NCBI GenBank assembly: GCA_028456385.1
Contig: JALNQF010000008.1
Location: 62,001-126,000 of the forward strand
Length of the DNA: 64,000 nt
Direction of reading: 5' to 3'
Source: Ophiosphaerella korrae
Taxonomy: Eukaryota; Ascomycota; Dothideomycetes; Pleosporales; Phaeosphaeriaceae
Part shown: positions 45,695 to 55,555 of the stretch, piece by piece
Numbering within the stretch: the first letter of the stretch is position 1
How the letters are laid out: each line of letters opens with the position of its first letter
The notes under the pieces: generated by a model
What the model saw: the letters and a program-made list of their open reading frames with translations, nothing else
Databases searched by the model: none
Told to the model about the DNA's origin: nothing
Translations under genes and position numbers: made by a program

Positions 45695-47524
45695 ATGTCT
45701 GAGAAAAACAACATGGACAACGAGAAAGCGCAAGTTGATCATGTAGAAAAAGGGTATGATGTTACGCCGTCAAACGATGGAGTCAATGACTATCCAGAGG
45801 AGGATTGGACACCCGAGGATGAGCGTGCGATAGTGTAAGTTTTGTTCAACTGGCTGGTATGGAAGACAATAATGACAAGCTTACTAGCCGCAAAGCGGAC
45901 CTGCGCGTATTCCCCATGCTGTGCCTAGTTTTTGGACTGTCGCTACTCGACCGCACGAACATCTCTTCCGCTTATATCGCGGGGCTCGCTAAAGACTTGA
46001 GACTGGATATTGAGAACCGATATAATATAGCGCTTCTGGTCTTCTTTATTGGTAAACGAAATGCTGCTGCTTGAAATCAATCTAGTTGCTGACATCTTCT
46101 AGGTTATGGACTATTTGAGCTACCCTCAAATTATGTCATTCGGCGTCTCGGCCCACGGCTATGGCTCACATTTCTCATTACTGCATGGGGTGTATGTGTT
46201 CTTGGAATGGGCTTTGTGCGTAGCTGGAAGACGTTGACAGTTCTCCGGGCTTTGCTAGGCATCTTCGAGGCTGGCTGTATGTATCAAACCAGATCTATTA
46301 AAGTGTGTGAATACACTAACAGACTTCTAGTATTCCCAGGTGCCGTTTATATTATCGGGTCTTGGTATCGACAATTTGAGACTGCAAAGCGAGTCTCCAT
46401 CTTTTACATGGCAGCTTTGCTCGCGTCGGGTTTTGGGCCAATTGTATGTCGAACTAGGAACTGTTCTTGGGCTAATGCTAACACTACCTAGTTTGCTTAC
46501 GCTCTGTCGCTTATTCGCGTTGGCGATGGGATATACCAGAATGGTTGGCGGTGGATTTTCATTATAGAAGGTGTCGCAACGATTGTCGCTGGCTTGGTCG
46601 CGCCTTTCTTTTTGGTTGAATGTAAGTTTTGAAACCCAAATTCAAATTCATCTCTAATTGACGATCCAAGTTCCCGAAAAAGTGAAATTCTTGACCGAGC
46701 GCCAAAAACACATTGCTGTCACACGGGTCAGTCTGGAAAAGAATGGGGCGCAGACCGAGAAAGCCACGTTTAAGGAAATGCTGAAAATGCTCGTACACTG
46801 GAAACTTGGTGTATAGTAAGTATTTTGTGCCTTGTTGTTGCAAATTAGCAGGCTTACCATGCACAGCTGCATCCAATACTTCATAGCTACATCAAGTGTC
46901 TACTCGCTCGCATTCTTTCAGCCTATAATCCTACGTAATGGCATGGGATTCTCGTATGCAAAAGCCCAGTTCCTCTCCTCACCTCCCTATATCTTCACTG
47001 TCTTTGCATCTCTTGCTGGAGCCTGGTTGTCTGACAAGATTCGATTGCGGTGGCCAATCCTGATCGGACAGTCAATTATTGCTATAGTGGGGCTCCTGAT
47101 CGTGTTGTACGGCAAGCTACCTGGAGTTCGATATTTTGGTTTGTTTCTAGCGACTTGGGGCACTCAAGGAAATGTTCCAGCCTCTTTAGCCTATGGCCAA
47201 AATCAGACTGCCAGAGTCCAGAAAAGAGCTGTTGTTGCTGCCGCGATGATATCAATAGGTGCTGCTGGTGGTGTGACGGGAAGCACAATCTTCCAGACGA
47301 AAGATGCGCCAGTAAGCAATGTGTCGTGAAGATTCAACTGTGTAGAAATGGCTAACAAAGAATAGCAATATCTTCCTGGAATGTGGGCGACAATTGCGAT
47401 GCAGATGGTCTATTCGATTGCGACTTTCTGTATGTCAATGTACTTGAAGCACCAAAATAAGCTTGCGGATCAGGGGAATAGGCCTGCTTTGGAAGGAGTT
47501 GAAGGGTTTCGCTATGCCCCTTGA
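45695..47524 (+). CDS. MFS permease of the Dal5/allantoate family
   Basis: Eight exons (45695-45834, 45888-46051, 46103-46276, 46331-46443, 46492-46621, 46671-46815, 46867-47311, 47366-47524) give 489 residues; all introns are 48-54 bp and phases agree. The protein is an anion:cation-symporter-type MFS carrier for small organic acids, amides or vitamins. Landmarks are RKADLRVFPMLCLVFGLSLL with LDRTNISSA (helix 1), ALLGIFEAGLFPG (helix 4), SIFYMAALLASGFGPI (helix 5) and GWRWIFIIEG with a following FLVEFPEK, characteristic of the Dal5 group. The second half contains SSPPYIFTVFASLAGAWLSDK and NQTARVQKRAVVAA. It probably sits in the plasma membrane. The flavin monooxygenase and dehydrogenase downstream make import of their substrate a reasonable guess. 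Confidence 0.9.
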
Positions 47525-48137
47525 TCCGTCAGCCAGCAATCACGATTTGCTGAGAAGAATCAATTAGATTATCCATACTTTCTGGCACGCTTACTAGTTT
47601 ACACAATTTCCCGTCGTGCGTAATCCATTCGTCCTTGCAGATCACCGCATATCACATCAGTCTCCATCAATCCGAATGATTACACTAACCAGAGACGCTT
47701 GCCTATCGGTTTCCATCCTTTGAACCGTCCTCTCAGCACTCATAACTCAGCCATAGGCTAGTTGGTGTTGCACGTGTAAAATCCGTCAACTATGGATGGA
47801 AACGAATAGCTTATACGCACAAGGCTCCGTATACAAAATCCAGAGCCAAGGAGGAGCTACATAGTACTCGACATGCCATGGACCTAAGAACGTGGTTCGA
47901 GTACGAGACTCGTAGGCTCCACGAAGTCGTTGGAGATAAAGCGGCGTCATGACGAATGTACCGTTTCTAACAAGCCGAAATACACCCAAAATGGTAATCC
48001 GGCGAAGAAGCATCGGGAGGTACTCTGTTGCCGTCTAGCCTTTGGTTAGCATAGTGGGGTATCGTGGCATGCGTGGCTTCATGTGGTTTCGTGCAAAACG
48101 ACAGTCCGAGCTCATCCCTGCACTACCTATCTGCCAA
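47525..48137. other. Intergenic
   Basis: No gene recognised between the permease stop and the inverted-repeat element. Confidence 0.5.
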
Positions 48138-48638
48138 GGCCCTGTTTGGTGCACGCGCTGGAGACTCCAGTACAGCCTCCAGTACGCTCGCGCAGGTGTA
48201 CTGGAGCTTGTAGTGGCGCCGTGTTTGGTGATCCAGCAGGTACTGGCCGCACCAGTACAGGTGTACTGGCGCTAGGTGCGCCACCCAATTTAACACCCCT
48301 ACAAGTGCCAAATTGACCCTACCTATACCGTTTTAAGGGTGTACTGGAGTTGTAAATTGCACTGCACCCCTAGACCAGCAGTACAGTCACGTGACTGGTT
48401 TTTTTTCCATCGTGACTAACTATTTATCGTCCTATTAGCTTATATCTTGAATATTTATAAAGTCACGTGACTAGGATTGTACTGGACCTAGGTTACCAAA
48501 CACGACCCTCAATTCTGTCCAAAATTAAGCCCACGCTAAGGGACGGCCTCGGCTATAAACTCGGTACTACTACCTGCGTACTGGAGGTGCACTGGAGGTT
48601 GTACTGGCCTCGTCCGCACGCGCGCACCAAACAGGGCC
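48138..48638. mobile_element. 501-bp MITE-like element with terminal inverted repeats
   Basis: The ends GGCCCTGTTTGGTGCACGCG and, inverted, GGCCCTGTTTGGTGCGCGCG differ at one base of 20, and the flanks carry CAA on both sides (48135-48137 and 48639-48641), a possible 3-bp target duplication. No coding sequence is inside. GTACTGG or its complement CCAGTAC occurs about nine times, clustered toward both ends, like subterminal transposase-binding repeats. A second inverted pair lies inside at 48220-48504. The superfamily is uncertain; a 3-bp duplication would suit PIF/Harbinger. Confidence 0.75.
48220..48504. repeat. Nested inverted pair inside the MITE-like element
   Basis: CGTGTTTGGT at 48220-48229 is matched by ACCAAACACG at 48495-48504. 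The core TGTTTGGT is the same as in the outer termini, suggesting a related element inserted within the first or an internal duplication of an end. Two AGTCACGTGACT-like palindromes lie between them (near 48386 and 48460). Confidence 0.55.
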
Positions 48639-48762
48639 CAAGTTAGCGCCACACATGTACCCCACCTCAAGGGAAAAACCCATGACCTTGGAAACTGTAG
48701 CTGCGAAGCCAACACGACATATCAGAACATGGAAACCTACCGCTTACGGGTAATCACACGCC

Positions 48763-48770
48763 ATTTAAAG
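48763..48770 (+). promoter_or_regulatory. TATA-like box of the monooxygenase gene
   Basis: ATTTAAAG about 100 bp before the ATG at 48866, followed by a CT-rich stretch (CTTCCTCTTCCTATC). The MITE-like element ends about 125 bp upstream of it, so the promoter is compact and could be influenced by the insertion. Confidence 0.35.
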
Positions 48771-48865
48771 GCTACCTTGACCTGCCTTCCTCTTCCTATC
48801 ATTATCTCCCTTTGCATTGGGCATCCTAGCTTTTGTACTCATTAGTTCTTTATCTAACTAACATC

Positions 48866-50737
48866 ATGGGCGTAGGCGACACGTCCATCGCATCCAGTGA
48901 GCGGCCCGAGTTCGGCTCAGTCAATTTACCCTTGGGTGAGTACCCAGCAACATCCAAGGACGATTCGGTCGACGCAAACAAGGTCGTTGACGACATTTTA
49001 TCGAGATTCAACGATGCTTTGTCCAGAAACGACTATGAGGCCATCGCAGGACTTTTTCTCTCAGATAAAAGTTATTGGCGAGACCACCTTGCCTTGAACT
49101 GGGAGTTCCATACTGCCAAGGGCAGCGAGAACATCAAGAAATTAATCAATGAAGCAAAGGTCCGACTGACGAAGGTTGAGGCTGATCGAAGCTCTCCTGT
49201 CCGAGCTCCGAAGTTCGGACCCATTGATGCTTGGGGGGATGTGAACGGCATCACGTTCTTCATCAAATTCGAGACCGAGGTAGGTGCTGGTGGGGGTGTT
49301 GCCACACTTGCTGAAAAAGACGGGGAATGGAAACTGTTTACCATTTATACTGCATTGGAAGAGCTCAAAGGCCACGAGGAACCGGTCAATCATCGACGAC
49401 CCAAAGGAGTCCGGCACGGTGGCGACCCGTCAAGGATGAATTGGAAGGAGAAGCGAGACGCGGAGAAAGAGGATATCGACCCAAAGGTGCTCATCATTGG
49501 TGCTGGGCAGGGCGGACTGACAGTCGCTGCACGCTTGAAGATGCTGAATGTTCCAACTCTCATGATCGATGCAAATGAACGGGTGGGCGACAATTGGCGC
49601 AAACGATACCGACAACTTGTACTCCATGACCCTGTCTGGTACGACCATATGCCCTACGTCCCTTTCCCACCTCATTGGCCCATTTTCACGCCCAAAGATA
49701 AGCTTGCCGATTTCTTCGAAGCTTACGTCAGCCTATTGGAACTTAATGCCTGGACATCTACGGACATCAAATCAACCTCATGGGATGAAGGGAAAAAAGA
49801 ATGGACAGTGGTTGTGCAGCGGCGTAGGTCAGATGGGAACATTGAAGAACGCACTCTCCATCCAAAACATATCGTCCAAGCTACAGGCCACTCTGGGAAG
49901 AAGAACATGCCAACAATCAAGGGTATGGATGCATTCAAAGGAGATCGCCTATGCCATAGCTCTGAGCATCCAGGTGCAAATCCGAATTCAAAGGGCAAAA
50001 AGGCAATCGTTGTTGGCTGCTGTAACTCAGGCCATGACATTGCGCAAGACTTCTGCGAGAAAGGTTACGATATCACCATCGTGCAGCGTAGCACTACATG
50101 TGTCGTATCATCAGACGCTATTTGCAATATTGGGTTGAAGGGTCTTTATGATGAAGACGCTCCGCCGACTGATGATGCGGACCTGATCTTATGGAGCATA
50201 CCGAGTGAGCTGTTTAAGGTCCAGCAGACTAAAATCACGAAGGTACAGGCTGAGCACGACAAGAAAATACTTGATGGCCTTCGTGCAGCCGGTTTCCAAA
50301 CCGATAGCGGCCCTATGGGAGCTGGACTTTTGATGAAGTACTTCCAGCGTGGTGGTGGTTACTACATCGATGTTGGTGCATCACAACTCATTATTGACGG
50401 CAAGATCAAGGTGAAGCAAGGACAGGAACTTTCTCAAGTTTTACCAAATGGAATCGAGTTTGCCGACGGTACGAAACTAGATGCTGATGAAATTGTATTC
50501 GCGACGGGATATGAGAACATGAGTACGCAAGCTAGACTAATATTTGGCGACGAGGTTGGGGACAGGGTCAAAGATGTATGGGGATTCAATGAAGAAGGAG
50601 AGTTTAGAACGATGTGGCAGAAGAGCGGTCATCCTGGGCTGTGGTTCATGGGGGGTAATCTTGCAATTTCGAGATACTACAGCCGAATCCTTGCACTGCA
50701 GATCAAAGCGATAAAAGAGGGCATAGCTGGGTCTTAG
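48866..50737 (+). CDS. Flavin monooxygenase with N-terminal NTF2-like domain
   Basis: An intronless gene encodes 623 residues. Residues about 35-170 form an NTF2/SnoaL-like domain (VVDDILSRFNDALSRNDYEA through GEWKLFTIYTALEELKG). The FAD/NADPH monooxygenase part follows: FAD motif VLIIGAGQGGLTVAARL (about 208), FKGDRLCHSSEH at the family's signature position, second nucleotide motif IVVGCCNSGHDIA and the ATGYEN motif near the C-terminus. It should insert one oxygen atom into an organic substrate using NADPH and O2. The start was chosen at MGVGDTSIASSE because the upstream in-frame codons have no better ATG. The group is common in fungi and often annotated as FMO or indole-acetaldehyde-like monooxygenase; substrate unknown. 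Confidence 0.9.
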   Translation: MGVGDTSIASSERPEFGSVNLPLGEYPATSKDDSVDANKVVDDILSRFNDALSRNDYEAIAGLFLSDKSYWRDHLALNWEFHTAKGSENIKKLINEAKVRLTKVEADRSSPVRAPKFGPIDAWGDVNGITFFIKFETEVGAGGGVATLAEKDGEWKLFTIYTALEELKGHEEPVNHRRPKGVRHGGDPSRMNWKEKRDAEKEDIDPKVLIIGAGQGGLTVAARLKMLNVPTLMIDANERVGDNWRKRYRQLVLHDPVWYDHMPYVPFPPHWPIFTPKDKLADFFEAYVSLLELNAWTSTDIKSTSWDEGKKEWTVVVQRRRSDGNIEERTLHPKHIVQATGHSGKKNMPTIKGMDAFKGDRLCHSSEHPGANPNSKGKKAIVVGCCNSGHDIAQDFCEKGYDITIVQRSTTCVVSSDAICNIGLKGLYDEDAPPTDDADLILWSIPSELFKVQQTKITKVQAEHDKKILDGLRAAGFQTDSGPMGAGLLMKYFQRGGGYYIDVGASQLIIDGKIKVKQGQELSQVLPNGIEFADGTKLDADEIVFATGYENMSTQARLIFGDEVGDRVKDVWGFNEEGEFRTMWQKSGHPGLWFMGGNLAISRYYSRILALQIKAIKEGIAGS

Positions 50738-51112
50738 AGATAACAAGCGGACTGTAACGTATAGCGTAGCGATTAGGTTCACCTATGCTTTTTGAAATGG
50801 GCGACTTCTTCGTTAACCGCAAGACATTTCATCATGTCGAATTCTCACACAACGAAATCAATTAAAATATCCACGCTAATGATGAGAAAGGTTTTGCTAA
50901 TGCCACCCTGACAAGGATAAAACAGGTGCCCCACTCCACGCGGGGTAACGCACACAACAACCTACAGCGGTTTGCTGGCCAATGGGTACCCAAACTTCTT
51001 CGATACATCGCAACCTGTAGCCTTAGATGTTTCTTCCGCTAGCTTCCCTTCAAAGGTACCCAATCTAGCACCCACTTTCAGTCGCTCAAATTTAAATCAT
51101 TACCTCTTCACA
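50738..51112. other. Intergenic; promoter of the dehydrogenase gene
   Basis: The frame of the downstream gene is open up to 50972, but sequence just before 51113 (CACCCACTTTCAGTCGC, TTCACA) looks like a leader. No separate gene. Confidence 0.5.
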
Positions 51113-51982
51113 ATGTCCACCTCACATCAACGCATCCTCATCATCGGTGGTGGCGCCGGCATCGGCGCCCAAACTACAATCTCCATCGTTCGCAGTTCGT
51201 CGGCTCTAGTATTTGTTTTCGACAAATATATCGACTACTCCGGTGACCTCGCATGTCTATCGTCCTACCCCGGCCGAATGTATGGTCACATGGGCGACGT
51301 AACCATAGCGTCAGAGCGTGAAAATGCTGTTGCAACATGCCTAAGAGATGATGTTCTGGGTCAGATTGACACCGTGATTTATTGTGCCGGAGTCATCACG
51401 CCCATCGAAAGAATTGAACACCTTCAAGTAGAAGAAATGAAGCAGACCTTTGACGTCAATGTTTTTGGTGTCGTAGCTATGGTAACTTATATCCTTACGC
51501 GTTTCAAACACAGGCTCTAATATATGTAGGCGCAACTAACAATACCGCACCTTCGTGCATCTCGTCAACGAAATCCTCTCAATACTGGGCACGGTAAGAT
51601 AATCATACTAACTTCCGCGTGCGATCACGACGTCACGTATCATGGCTGGTCACCGTACTGCACATCGAAAGCTGCCCTCACGAGGTTTATCTCTTGTCTA
51701 GCGCATGAAGAGTCCGGTATCAGTGTGCAGGGTGTTTATCCAAAGCTTACCCGGACAAAAATGCCAGAAGATGTAGTGAACGGTGTATACAAGGGTGTCA
51801 TGGCAGATCATGAGTGTGAGAGATTCAGGATATGGGATCAAATGGGCGATGAGATGATCGAACCACCACAGTGGTGTGGCGAGGCGATTGCGAAGCTAGC
51901 GATAGGGCTATTCGAGGGTGGGAAGAGTGGAGAGATTCTATATTATGATGAGCATGTTCCGAAGAAGATTGAAGGAACATGA
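51113..51982 (+). CDS. Short-chain dehydrogenase/reductase
   Basis: Two exons (51113-51481 and 51530-51982; 48-bp intron GTAACT...TGTAG) encode 273 residues. The cofactor motif is ILIIGGGAGIGAQT. IYCAGVITPIE takes the place of the NAG motif. The catalytic Ser is in KIIILTSACDHD, and Tyr-x-x-x-Lys is SPYCTSKAALTRF, so the catalytic residues are present. Without splicing, the first frame would end early at 51520. The stretch AQLTIPHLRASRQRNPLNTG just after the splice is unusual for the helix expected there but keeps the frame. The C-terminus (GEILYYDEHVPKK) is short and polar. Substrate unknown. It is on the same strand as and 0.4 kb downstream of the monooxygenase, so co-regulation is possible. 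Confidence 0.82.
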
Positions 51983-53204
51983 CGAAAAGCTGAAGATACA
52001 TTTAGACTCGAACACCCGATGATCACCCCGGTTTGACTTCTTTCCCGACTAAACATTCATTGCAAGCATATTGCTCGAATCAATAATTCTACCGTAAAGT
52101 CCTGGGTCACGAGACCCCTAAAACCTTTAACTATACCATGTATTCGCATTTCCTTTTCCTGCCCGAAAAAGCTTGAAAACTCAAATTCAAAAACCTCTTG
52201 TGATGAAGGTTGGCCTTTTGAGATTTTTGATCAAGAGCAACTAACTCGGAATCTTCGACCAAACATTCGCCCAGATGCTTTGCCAACATTAAATTCACCT
52301 GTATTCTCTTGGTCTCATTGTCGTGGTCCGATAGCAAGGTTGTCAAATACCCCAAGAGCGCTTTCCAAGCCCTAAGTGATGATCGGTTAGCACTTTGAGC
52401 TCGTCCTCATTCATTTTTACAGAATTCTCATCCGTTGCAAGGTTGAATATTTCTGTGCGATGTTGGTGAGACTACGTATAATCTCTTCTCTGGGCAAATT
52501 GAACACCGCGGGAGGCTGAACGAGCTCGATAGCAACAGGGTCCTTGTCCATGCAGCGATCCGGGTCAAGATTTAACGCATTCTCCACTATGATGAAGTAA
52601 CATGCGGCCTTGAAATTATCCTCCAGAGCCTTGATGTTGACTAGCCAATATCTGCTGACGGCCGATTTGTGAGCTTTGAGAGCTTGTATCAAAAGTTTCA
52701 TCGCGTGACTAGAGTATATTTTCTTCGGCAACCCGCAAGGTGAAAGTGGATAGATCTGTTAACTACTGTGAGCTGAAACGTAAACGTTCTAAGCTCCTTT
52801 GGAAGTTTTCTACCTAGGTAGTGATCTTGGCCCCTCCAAAAATGTAGAAAAAAGGTTGTCACGACGATTGTGAGCTTCCAGCAGACCTTCAGCCTAGCGC
52901 AAAAATTGATTAGTACTGCATAGTTGTTCATATAGCAAGGGGAAGAGATTACCATTGCCATAACACATGGGATTTCTAAAGACCCAACATCCCGACATGT
53001 ACGCATTGCACCTGCACCTGCACCTGCACATCCACGCCCTCATTCTTTGCACCTTCTCCTAAGCCTTGGAGAATTTGTTCAACTATCCCTGAGTCTTGTT
53101 ACTCAACTCAAATATCTCTCCTATTGCACGTCTAGACCCACTGCCGTTGAAGCAGCGCTTTTCCATGTGTATGGGGCTGTTTCCATGCGTCATCAAAATA
53201 CGGA
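51983..53204. other. Fragments of possible decayed multi-exon gene, minus strand
   Basis: Coding-like pieces lie on the minus strand. MRTCRDVGSLEIPCVMAM (52952-53006) can be spliced to AEGLLEAHNRRDNLFSTFLE (from about 52895). A 104-codon frame at 52417-52731 has KLLIQALKAHKSAVSRYWLV, and another frame is at 52131-52355. They read like a helical-repeat protein but no continuous model could be built. They may belong with the pseudogene at 53205-54176. Confidence 0.35.
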
Positions 53205-54176
53205 TTAATTTTTTGAGTCACTAAGTCTGGCTTCGACGGTAACCCGAAGTGACACATTAGTGAGCACACGCACACTCTGTTCTTCGCCTCTGGGGGTTTG
53301 AATTTCGATTGTTCCATTTGCATCGATGCGGGTAGACAAAATTTTGAGCTCCTTCATAATGTGGTCATAGCCCTATGAGCTGAGACATATATCACCGGGT
53401 ACGTCTATAAATCTAGATTGTGATGGAAATGTGATGATTAGGTGAGAGCGCGGAGAATCTATGAGCTCATTGTGTTCCTCAAAAATGGTAGGGAGGACCT
53501 TGTGTTTGAGCAGATCCCATGATTGAATATCCCCCACCTGGATTTTCTCGTTTGGAGACATCACCCACAGATCTGCAATACACAACTTCTTCGATTCTGG
53601 CTCGTCCTTGCCGCGCCGAATGAGATGAACTGCACGTTTGCGCTTCGGAAAATAAGAGAGTAGTGGCTGATACAGGTTCTGGCTGAGGATTAGGTAGTCC
53701 GATGTTTTCCGAAAACTTTCCTCAGTCGAGTTAAAACCTTGAGCGGGTTGTGGTAGAGGCTCTGTTGTTGAATTTTGTGCACTCTGGCGCGCTTTCTGTT
53801 GCGCTAGCACGGCTTGTGCGATACTTTCACTGCTGACATTCGGGCCTTCCAGGGAAACAATGTCAATGCCATCGTCTTTGAGGAGTTTGATTCTCCCTTA
53901 TTTATTGGAATTGTTGTTCTATGTAATGTCCACCCACTGCCAATCTAAACTTGAGCCTTTCTTCTTGATGCCTTGTGCTGCGCGTGTCTCCCAAGAACCA
54001 TCGCTCTTCAAGACCCGCGTTTTGGTATAAGACGAGAGCGTAGAAGTATCTTTTAATACTTTGGGACTCTTTGGGTACCGTTTGCGCATCCTTTCAAGTA
54101 GCTGATGATCCTTACGCTGAATTTCTGAAAAGCTGTTCGCCAAATGCATCGCCTGAACTTGCTGCTCTTTGGTCAT
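53205..54176 (-). pseudogene. Unrecognised protein with three in-frame stops
   Basis: A single reading frame runs from MTKEQQVQAMHLANSFSEIQ to LRVTVEARLSDSKN at 53205, about 320 codons. It is interrupted by TAG at 53921-53919, TAA at 53900-53898 and TAG at 53375-53373. Coding-like sequence continues across each stop in the same frame (for example DGIDIVSLEGPNVSSESIAQ and YDHIMKELKILSTRIDANGT). CAG or CAA at each position would restore one open frame. No shift is needed. Introns hiding the stops are unlikely because the available GT-AG pairs would be under 40 bp. The middle has a Gln-rich zone. I do not recognise the family. Confidence 0.6.
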
Positions 54177-55555
54177 GACACGCCCATGGCGTGCGAGACC
54201 TGATGCTTCCGATCTTTCAAATCACAAGATATTTTTGAGAGGCTCTACTCGTGGATTGAACAATTGTGATTGTGATTCGACGACACTCCTGTCTACTGTG
54301 GATTCTACAAGGCTCTAGAAATGAGGCACCGGAATGTCTCTGAGATTGCTTCCCGTCATTTGAAGGTTATTGGGCTTTTCCTTGGGACTAAGAAAAGGCA
54401 TACGGACTGTGGGGGTAAAAGGGTACGTGAAAGTTGAAGTGTTTGAACCGTTCAAGTTGCTGCCGAGATGGTAGACTTTTATTGCCCGTGAAGCAACCCT
54501 TAGCTATGAATTAAAAAAATGGTATCTTGTCACTGGCAGTCGATTAGGAAATGAATACATAGTGCTTGTTCGACACTACACGATAGTTGCAGCACGTTTG
54601 TCCAGCCTCTGCGAGCATTAGCACATCATATTTGTGCAAATAATAGCTGTCGCAAGTAAGAGGTCAAACTAGATTGCCCATATCACAGGTATCTATCGCA
54701 AACACCTATTGTGTATCCACGATAGGAAAAGAATCACAATGGAGTGTTGAGCACCAACTTACGAAGCTCGATTTCCTGACTGGTTTAACTTTATCCTTAC
54801 AAGCACATCTGAAACTGATTTCAGAAGTCTCATCGGACCTGATCCGTTTATTGTATCCTCCCATACTTTTTTCTTTAGAACCGCGCTGTGCCTTCTAGCG
54901 GGCCGTCCGGTCGTCCGCGGCGCTGTAGTTAAAATCGGGTTATTTACGGTTGATTTTTGTGAATTAATGAGAACTATCATAGATTTGATACATAATTTTA
55001 GCATCTAGTGGGCTTGGTCGATGATCTGGAAGCTCGCACGCTATCCTAACTGATCTTAGAAAGGATGTCACGTGGTTTAACGATGCATCGCAGTATACAC
55101 TATTATTGTTCCGCGAAAATGCTGGGCTGAAGAATGCGATGAGCCACAAAAGAATACAGAGTCCTATCAACTGTTCTCTGATGGCGCGTGAGCTTCTCCA
55201 TATAGCAAGTTCCCCCGCTCACCATTCACCGCACCTTCTCGTCTAATATACTTACGTCATCAACCATTTACATGCCAAATATAATAGCGTAGTAGAAGAC
55301 TCACATAGATTCCAAGAGCTATTGCGTTTTGAATGCCGCCATTCCTTGGCACTACGTTCTTATTTCATGTGGTCCTGCATGGGGTGGTCTCTCCCGTTTG
55401 TATTAGGGTCATACCCATGCCTGCTGCCTGAAGCGCGTGCCGTTGACTTCAGGCGCTAGCGTTGGCCTATTCAGACATCTTATTCTGGCTTGCCCAACGT
55501 GAATCAACCCGAGAGTCTAGATACAGCACATTGACTTACAACACGAAGGCTACAG
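54177..55555. other. Intergenic
   Basis: No gene or repeat recognised. Short open frames at 54674-55170 look random. Confidence 0.45.

Noticed and set aside
39092..51982. A classical secondary-metabolite cluster
   Set aside because: No polyketide synthase, non-ribosomal peptide synthetase, terpene cyclase, prenyltransferase or in-cluster regulator is present, so only a loose neighbourhood is proposed.
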